A DNA stretch of 11,546 nucleotides from assembly GCA_009785715.1 (NCBI GenBank), contig WQVT01000027.1, positions 1 through 11,546 on the forward strand, read 5' to 3'. Positions 6,629 to 11,546 of this stretch are shown here, piece by piece. The first letter of the stretch is position 1; every line of letters starts with the position of its first letter. A model generated the notes under the pieces. It had not been told where the DNA came from. It searched no databases and was given only the letters and a program-made list of their open reading frames with translations. Source of the stretch: Acidimicrobiaceae bacterium (lineage in GTDB: Bacteria > Actinomycetota > Acidimicrobiia > Acidimicrobiales > Palsa-688). Position numbers and translations under genes: made by a program.

Positions 6629-8202
6629 CGGGCGCGACCCGCCGGTACCTGTTCGGGCCGCTCGAGCGGCGGGGACTGCTCCTGGGCCTCTTCCCCTCGC
6701 AGCTGTTGTCGCTGGCCGGCGGCCTCCTTCTCGCCCTCGTCGTCGTCCACGCCAGCCCCGACGCCTTCGGCATCCTGGCCGCGCTCGCCATCATGGTGGG
6801 CGGGGCGGCGGGGGCCTGCCTGCCCCTGGCCGGACGCCCACCGGCAGCCTGGCTTCCCGTGGCCATCTCCTGGCTGGCGAGGAGGGCGAAGGGGCCGGCG
6901 CTCTCCACCGTCCCGCTCCTCGGGCAGGCGCAGCCCTTCGGGCAGGCGCAGCGGCGGTCGCATGTGTCCGGCCGTCGCCTCGACCGCACCGGTGAGCGGA
7001 CGACTCAGTCACCCCCGTCGAAGGTCACGTCCGGCCCGGGCGCACTGGCGGGGGGCGTGGAGATTCTGGCCGTTCCCGCTCTGCCGGGCCAGGGCGCGCT
7101 CGGGGTGTTGCGCGACCGAAGGGCCGGCACCTGGGCGGCGGTGTTACCCGTTCGCTCCGGCGCCTTCGCGCTCCTCGACCCGGTCGACAAGGAGCGCCGA
7201 CTGGCGGCCTGGGGTTCGGTGCTGGCCGCCCTCGGTCGGGCCGGTAGCCCCGTGCACCGGATGCAGTGGGTGGAGCGAACCTTCGCCGGCGACGCCGAAG
7301 CCCTGGCCGGCCACGCGGCTGACACGTCACCCGCGCCCCTCGGCGGGAGCAGCACGACGTCGCCCAACTCGAATGGGGCGGCTCGAGAAGCCTACGCGGA
7401 GCTGATAGCGACCGCCGGCCCGGCCACGATCGAGCACGAGTGCCTCATCGTGCTCGCCGTCAACGGGCGCCGGCGGCCACGCTCGTTCGACCGGGGCGAG
7501 GCCGGGGTGGTCGACCTGTTGCGCCGGGAGCTCCGGCTGCTCCAAGGGCAGCTCCGCGGGGTGGAGCTCGCCGCCGGCGACCCCCTCGACGCGTCCGGCC
7601 TGACCCGCGTCTTGCGCGCTGGCTTCGAGCCGGGCGTCCGCCGGCGGAGGTCTCGGATGCAGCCCGCTGCGGCCTGGCCGATGGCGACCGATGAGGCGTG
7701 GTCGTCGGTTCGGGTGGAGGGCGCGTGGTACGCCACGTTCTGGATCGCGGAGTGGCCCCGGGTGGAGGTGGGGCCCGACTTCCTTGCTCCACTGCTGCTC
7801 GGCGGGGCGGAGCGCACGGTCTCGCTGACCATGGCACCGGTCGGGCCGGAACGGGCACGCCGCCAGGTCGAGGCCGCGCGGACGGCCGAGGCCGCCGACG
7901 AGGAACTCCGCCGGCGGGCGGGGTTCCTGCCTACCGCCCGCCGGCGAAGGGAGGCGGAGGGCGTGGCACAGCGGGAGGCCGAGCTCGCCGACGGACACGC
8001 CGAGTTCCGCTTCTCCGGCTACGTCACCGTCTCGGGCCGCGATCGGGTCGCCCTCGAGGCGGCCTGCGCCGAGATCGAGCAACAGGGCCAGCAGGCGCGC
8101 CTCGACCTTCGCCGCCTCTTCGGACAGCAGGGGGCAGCCTTCACCTGGACCCTGCCCCTCGCTCGGGGGCTGGCGGCCGGCGGGCTGGGGGGCCCGGCGT
8201 GA
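6625..8202 (+). CDS. SCO6880-like conjugation protein (PrgI-like membrane part plus VirB4 N-terminal-like region)
   Basis: This protein of 525 residues begins with the typical RYLFGPLERRGLLLG segment. Two transmembrane helices follow (about 17-41 and 46-68), then PLAGRPPAAWLPV, the arrangement seen in actinobacterial SCO6880-family proteins. The rest is soluble; about 410-450 is a charged, Arg/Glu-rich coiled-coil-like stretch. The C-terminal part, a predicted helix (AACAEIEQQGQQARLDLRRL) followed by FTWTLPLARGL, resembles the end of a VirB4 N-terminal domain. I infer that this protein supplies the membrane anchor and N-terminal half of a split VirB4, with the ATPase encoded next. ATG 6625 overlaps the preceding stop (ATGA); the upstream in-frame ATG at 6532 would lie inside the previous gene. 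A 14-bp direct repeat (6920-6933 and 6938-6951) encodes GQAQPFGQAQ. Confidence 0.82.
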   Translation: MTGATRRYLFGPLERRGLLLGLFPSQLLSLAGGLLLALVVVHASPDAFGILAALAIMVGGAAGACLPLAGRPPAAWLPVAISWLARRAKGPALSTVPLLGQAQPFGQAQRRSHVSGRRLDRTGERTTQSPPSKVTSGPGALAGGVEILAVPALPGQGALGVLRDRRAGTWAAVLPVRSGAFALLDPVDKERRLAAWGSVLAALGRAGSPVHRMQWVERTFAGDAEALAGHAADTSPAPLGGSSTTSPNSNGAAREAYAELIATAGPATIEHECLIVLAVNGRRRPRSFDRGEAGVVDLLRRELRLLQGQLRGVELAAGDPLDASGLTRVLRAGFEPGVRRRRSRMQPAAAWPMATDEAWSSVRVEGAWYATFWIAEWPRVEVGPDFLAPLLLGGAERTVSLTMAPVGPERARRQVEAARTAEAADEELRRRAGFLPTARRRREAEGVAQREAELADGHAEFRFSGYVTVSGRDRVALEAACAEIEQQGQQARLDLRRLFGQQGAAFTWTLPLARGLAAGGLGGPA

Positions 8203-9455
8203 GGCCGCCGCCGGCGCACCGGGCGACCACCGCGCACCTCCAGGCCATCTACCCTTTCGTCGCCGGAGCCGGCCTCGGCACGAGGGGGATCTACGTCGGG
8301 CGCGACTGCCTCGGCGGATCGTTCTGCTTCGACCCGTGGGAGCTCTACCGCGCCGGTCAGCTCACCAACCCGAACCTGATCATCCTCGGTCAGATCGGTC
8401 GCGGAAAGTCCACGTTCGTCAAGACGTTCCTGTGGCGCCAGCAGGTCTTCGGACGCCGTGCGTGGGTCGTCGACCCGAAGGGGGAGTACCGGCCGCTGGC
8501 GGAGGCAGCCGGGGGCACCACCCTGCGGCTCGCACCGGGAGGGGCGATCCGTCTGAACCCGCTCGATGGCCCCGGCGGCCCCGGTATCCCCGTGGGGATC
8601 GGCTCCGCCGATCGATCCGGGGTCCACCGCCGTGCCGAGTTGCTCTGTTCGCTTGCCGCGACGTCGCTTCGCCGGGATCTCGGTCCGGCGGAGCGCACGG
8701 CGGTGACCCTGGCGGTGGACGTCGCTGTTCACGGACATCCGGAGCCGACCGTGGGGCACGTCATTGCCGCGTTGCTCGACCCCGAGCCGGAGACGGCTGC
8801 CGAGGTCCGCACCGACGTGGCCGGGCTGGCTGCCGACGGGCGGCAGGTGGCGCTCGAGCTTCGCCGTCTGGTCGAAGGGGACCTCGCAGGAATGTTCGAC
8901 GCACCCACCTCGCCCGGCATCGATCTCGACCGGCCCATAGTCGTCGTCGATCTCTCGGCGCTCCACGGCTCGCCGGCGCTCGGCATCCTCATGGCGTGCG
9001 CCACCGCCTGGCTCCAAGCCAGGCTCGCCCGACACGACGGCGTCGGGCGTCTGGTGGTCGTCGACGAAGCCTGGGCCATCATCCACGACCTGGCGATGGC
9101 CCGGTGGCTGCAGGCAGGTTTCAAGCTCTCCCGCGCGTTCGGCGTGGCGAACATGGCCGTCGTCCACCGTCTCTCGGACCTGCGTGCTGCGGGATCGGAA
9201 GGATCGGAGCAGCAGCGCCTGGCGGAGGGTCTGCTGTCCGATTCCGAGACCCGCGTCATCTTCGGCCAGCCACCCTCAGAGTTGGCCGAGGCGAAGGACC
9301 TCCTCGGATTGACGGCGACCGAGGCGGAACTACTGCCCCACCTGGCCCGCGGGATGGCGCTGTGGAAGGTCGGGGTGCGGTCGTTCCTGGTCGAGCACCG
9401 CCTGGCCGGCGCCGAGGCGAGGCTGGTTGACACGGACTCGGCGATGCGGACATGA
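8199..9455 (+). CDS. VirB4/TraC-like conjugation ATPase, C-terminal ATPase domain only
   Basis: This 418-residue P-loop ATPase would power assembly or substrate passage in the type IV secretion channel. Motifs in order: the strand with Walker A LIILGQIGRGKST (K70, S71); WVVDPKGEY (89-97), typical of VirB4/HerA-type enzymes; a partner-binding region about 140-240; Walker B LVVVDEAW (285-292; D289, E290); and a C-terminal block with HRLSDL (323-328) and the SDSETRVIFGQ stretch (347-357). Full VirB4 proteins are about twice as long; here the N-terminal domain is missing and apparently lies in the preceding protein. GTG 8199 is chosen because GTGA overlaps the previous stop and the protein then begins just before the conserved IYPF segment. 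The open frame continues upstream to 7698, but that part is antisense-like noise in another frame of the previous gene. Confidence 0.88.
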   Translation: MRPPPAHRATTAHLQAIYPFVAGAGLGTRGIYVGRDCLGGSFCFDPWELYRAGQLTNPNLIILGQIGRGKSTFVKTFLWRQQVFGRRAWVVDPKGEYRPLAEAAGGTTLRLAPGGAIRLNPLDGPGGPGIPVGIGSADRSGVHRRAELLCSLAATSLRRDLGPAERTAVTLAVDVAVHGHPEPTVGHVIAALLDPEPETAAEVRTDVAGLAADGRQVALELRRLVEGDLAGMFDAPTSPGIDLDRPIVVVDLSALHGSPALGILMACATAWLQARLARHDGVGRLVVVDEAWAIIHDLAMARWLQAGFKLSRAFGVANMAVVHRLSDLRAAGSEGSEQQRLAEGLLSDSETRVIFGQPPSELAEAKDLLGLTATEAELLPHLARGMALWKVGVRSFLVEHRLAGAEARLVDTDSAMRT

Positions 9456-11017
9456 GCCCGGTCGTGGTTCTCGCCGCTATCGGCTTTGCCTTTGCCCTTG
9501 CCGGCATGCTGATCCTCGGCCGGTGCCCGGGGCCTCCGAGCACGGCCGGCCGGCGGTCGGTCTCCGGTTCGGGGCCGGCAGCGAGGCCGGGACGCGGGAT
9601 CCGAGCGGCCGGGATCGGAGGACGGCCCGCGGGGTTCCGCTCTCCGGCCCGGACCCCGCCGCCCGGGCGCAACCGTGCCCGCTGGGCCGGGCGGCGGGAC
9701 CTGCGGAGCCTGTCGGTGCGACGCGCCGGCGGCGGGCGCCTCGTCATCGGCCGGAGCGGACGAACGATGGTCGCTACCGAGGCTCGCCACTCGGTGCTGG
9801 TCGTCGGGCCGACGCAGTCAGGAAAGACCACGGGTCTGGCGATCCCGGCGATCCTCGAATGGGAGGGTCCGGTCGTCGCCACCTCGGTCAAAGACGACCT
9901 CGGCGCCAGCACGCTGTCGTGGCGGGCGGGTCGCGGCGAGACCTGGGTCTTCGACCCGACCGCTTCCTCGGGGTTGCGACCGGCCGCGACCTGGTCCCCG
10001 CTGGCGGAGTCCGCCACGTGGAGCGGGGCGCAGCGAATGGCCTCCTGGTTGGTGGAGGCCACGCCGGCGAGAGGAGGGCTCTCCGACGGGGCCTTCTGGT
10101 ACGCGGCGGCGGCCAAGTTGCTGGCGCCGCTGCTGCTGGCGGCCGCCTGTTCGGGCGGGACGATGGGCGACGTGGTGCGCTGGACCGATCTCGACGACTG
10201 CGAGGAACCGGCCCGACTCCTCTACGAGGAGGGCGAGGATGCGGCAGGCGTGGCGTTGGCCGCCTGCGCAGCGCGGGACGGCCGGGTTCGCAGCTCGGTG
10301 ACGACCACGCTCGAGACCGTGCTCGGCCCGTTCGAGGACCCGGTGGTGGCGGCGGCCACGAACGGCTCCGTGATCGACCCCCACCGTCTGCTCGGCGGAG
10401 AGAACACGCTGTACCTCTGCGGGCCGAGCCACGAGCAGGCGAGAGTCCAGGGACTCTTCGCCGGCCTGGTGTCGGCGGTGGTGGCAGCCGCGATCGAGCG
10501 GGCCAACCGAAGTGGCGGGCCGCTCGACCCGCCCCTGCTCCTTGTCCTGGATGAGGCCGCCAACATTGCGCCGCTGCGGGATCTCGACACCCTGGCCTCC
10601 ACGGGCGCCGGACTCGGCATCCAACTGCTTACCGTCTGCCAGGACCTCGCCCAGCTTGGGTACCGCTACGGGCCCGACCGCTCCCGAACCATCGCCAACA
10701 ACCACCGGGCCAAGCTGATCCTCTCCGGAATCTCGGATCTGACGACACTCGACTTGATCTCCGGGCTGGCGGGAGAGGCAGCCGTACGGGAGGAGACGGT
10801 CTCGACCGACCTGCGCGACGGGCGGCGGACCCGGACGTTCTCCACCGCATTCCGCAGGTTGGTGACCCCGGACGAGCTCCGGCGGATCACGCCCGGCGAC
10901 GGGGTGCTCGTCTACGGGCACCTACCGGCGGCTCGCGTTCGGCTCCGGCCCTGGTATCAGGACCGTTCACTCGCCTCCCGAGCTGGTCGTCGGACGAGCG
11001 TCACGCAAGGCGCGTAG
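9452..11017 (+). CDS. VirD4/TraG-like type IV coupling protein
   Basis: This protein of 521 residues is an inner-membrane ATPase that brings the relaxase-DNA complex to the secretion channel. A single transmembrane helix (about 4-23) precedes a Pro/Arg/Gly-rich linker (24-80). The ATPase follows: Walker A VVGPTQSGKTT (117-127; K125, T126); SVKDDL (145-150) and WVFDPT (165-170), both typical of actinobacterial VirD4 proteins; and Walker B LLLVLDEAAN (362-371; D367, E368). The TVCQDLAQL motif (394-402) comes next, then a C-terminal part with RRITPGDGVLVYG. Canonical VirD4 has two N-terminal helices; only one is visible here. The start overlaps the VirB4-like stop (ATGA, 9452-9455). The last 51 bp overlap the convergent nucleotidyltransferase gene. 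Confidence 0.93.
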   Translation: MSPVVVLAAIGFAFALAGMLILGRCPGPPSTAGRRSVSGSGPAARPGRGIRAAGIGGRPAGFRSPARTPPPGRNRARWAGRRDLRSLSVRRAGGGRLVIGRSGRTMVATEARHSVLVVGPTQSGKTTGLAIPAILEWEGPVVATSVKDDLGASTLSWRAGRGETWVFDPTASSGLRPAATWSPLAESATWSGAQRMASWLVEATPARGGLSDGAFWYAAAAKLLAPLLLAAACSGGTMGDVVRWTDLDDCEEPARLLYEEGEDAAGVALAACAARDGRVRSSVTTTLETVLGPFEDPVVAAATNGSVIDPHRLLGGENTLYLCGPSHEQARVQGLFAGLVSAVVAAAIERANRSGGPLDPPLLLVLDEAANIAPLRDLDTLASTGAGLGIQLLTVCQDLAQLGYRYGPDRSRTIANNHRAKLILSGISDLTTLDLISGLAGEAAVREETVSTDLRDGRRTRTFSTAFRRLVTPDELRRITPGDGVLVYGHLPAARVRLRPWYQDRSLASRAGRRTSVTQGA

Positions 11018-11542
11018 CTCCGGAAGCGCCTCTTCGTCTTTTGTCCGCCCCGCCCGTTCCTTGGCGGCAATGATGTCGTCCAATGCGGCAGCGCGGATCT
11101 CGAATCCGTCGCCCGGCAGCGCGGTGGCGCGCTCGACGAGTTCCTCATAAGGCACCAGGCGCCCATCTCGATCCTCGAGCCCCGCGAGGACGTCGAACGG
11201 GCCGGCGTCGGTCATCCATGTGGTCATGCCCGCCATTTCCAAAGAGACCGCGTCAACCTGAACCGGCAGCTGGCGGGCCTCCTCGTCGCTCAACCCGGCG
11301 ACTCGTAGACGAGCGCGAAGGTCCTGGAGCGCGGCGGCCAGCCGATCGAGATTGGCTCGCTCGCGCTGCACCACGCAGTCGGCGTCCTCCGTGGGGCGTT
11401 GTGCGCCGTAGCCGATGGCTGCCACGCCGCCCACCATCAGGTACTTGACGCCATGGCTGTCGAGGACCTCGATCAGGCGGCGGAGGTCGTAGGGCGCGTC
11501 AGGCGCCGACGTCGGCCGCTTGCTCCTGGGCTCGCCTCGCAT
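10967..11542 (-). CDS. Nucleotidyltransferase-fold protein (MNT/AbiEii/DUF6036-like)
   Basis: The visible protein has 191 residues. LIEVLDSHGVKYLMVGGVAAI (23-43) with GG38-39, the metal-binding pair in TEDADCVV (D53, D55) and a third acidic residue in GPFDVL (D117) give the minimal nucleotidyltransferase pattern GG...DxD...D. The C-terminal DDIIAAKERAGRTKDEEALPEL helix is typical of AbiEii- and DUF6036-type proteins. Such proteins include toxins of abortive-infection or toxin-antitoxin pairs, but also many of unknown role; no partner is visible inside the window. ATG 11542 is 5 bp from the window edge, so a ribosome-binding site cannot be checked and the gene may start further out. It converges on the coupling-protein gene and overlaps it by 51 bp. 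Fold call firm, function open. Confidence 0.8.
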   Translation of the reverse strand: MRGEPRSKRPTSAPDAPYDLRRLIEVLDSHGVKYLMVGGVAAIGYGAQRPTEDADCVVQRERANLDRLAAALQDLRARLRVAGLSDEEARQLPVQVDAVSLEMAGMTTWMTDAGPFDVLAGLEDRDGRLVPYEELVERATALPGDGFEIRAAALDDIIAAKERAGRTKDEEALPELRALRDARPTTSSGGE

Positions 11543-11546
11543 CGAC

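Noticed and set aside
6920..6951. 14-bp direct repeat inside the SCO6880-like gene as a separate element
   Set aside because: It keeps the frame (GQAQPFGQAQ) and is best read as a local coding duplication.
7698..8198. Upstream in-frame extension of the VirB4-like gene
   Set aside because: It lies inside the SCO6880-like gene, is low-complexity in composition, and GTG 8199 gives a coupled start before the conserved segment.
9818..10921. Minus-strand open frame opposite the coupling protein
   Set aside because: It shows no recognisable motifs and has shadow-like composition, while the plus strand has both Walker motifs.

Overview
The window is a GC-rich stretch of a probable actinomycete (Actinomycetota) genome. 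It carries part of a conjugative or mobilisable element next to a regulatory gene pair. The phylum call rests on the high-GC composition, the frequent GTG starts and the 4-bp ATGA/GTGA gene overlaps. The strongest support is a conjugation operon of the type known from actinobacterial plasmids and ICEs: DUF6112-like small membrane protein, TrbL-like, SCO6880-like, VirB4-like, VirD4-like. Species and chromosome-versus-plasmid status cannot be told from the sequence.

Layout. (1) 7-519 (-): a MarR-family regulator. It is divergent from (2) 817-1752 (+): a primary-like sigma-70 factor without region 1.1 (group 2). About 300 bp between them hold a plausible promoter and a cluster of TGAAC inverted repeats. 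(3) 1764-1817: three tandem 18-bp repeats, with a degenerate fourth copy over the sigma stop codon, in a 72-bp convergent gap. (4) 1825-4671 (-): a MobF (TrwC/TraI) relaxase with an intact HUH nuclease domain and a C-terminal helicase region whose ATPase motifs look dead. (5) About 4672-5042: a divergent intergenic region with two AT-rich islands that share a bipartite direct repeat; one contains a perfect hairpin. It is the best candidate for the origin of transfer and/or promoters. (6) 5043-11017 (+): a tightly coupled five-gene conjugation operon. (7) 10967-11542 (-): a nucleotidyltransferase-fold (MNT/AbiEii-like) protein whose 3' end overlaps the coupling-protein gene by 51 bp, antisense.

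How it may work together (inference from families): the relaxase nicks oriT and pilots the strand. The VirD4-like coupling protein passes it to a membrane channel built from the TrbL/VirB6-like protein, the small two-helix membrane protein and the SCO6880-like protein, powered by the VirB4-like ATPase. VirB4 appears split, with its ATPase half as a separate 418-residue protein directly after the SCO6880-like gene. No integrase, replication gene, peptidoglycan hydrolase, tRNA, CRISPR array or IS was seen, so element boundaries lie outside the window or cannot be recognised. The sigma and MarR genes may belong to the element or to flanking host DNA.
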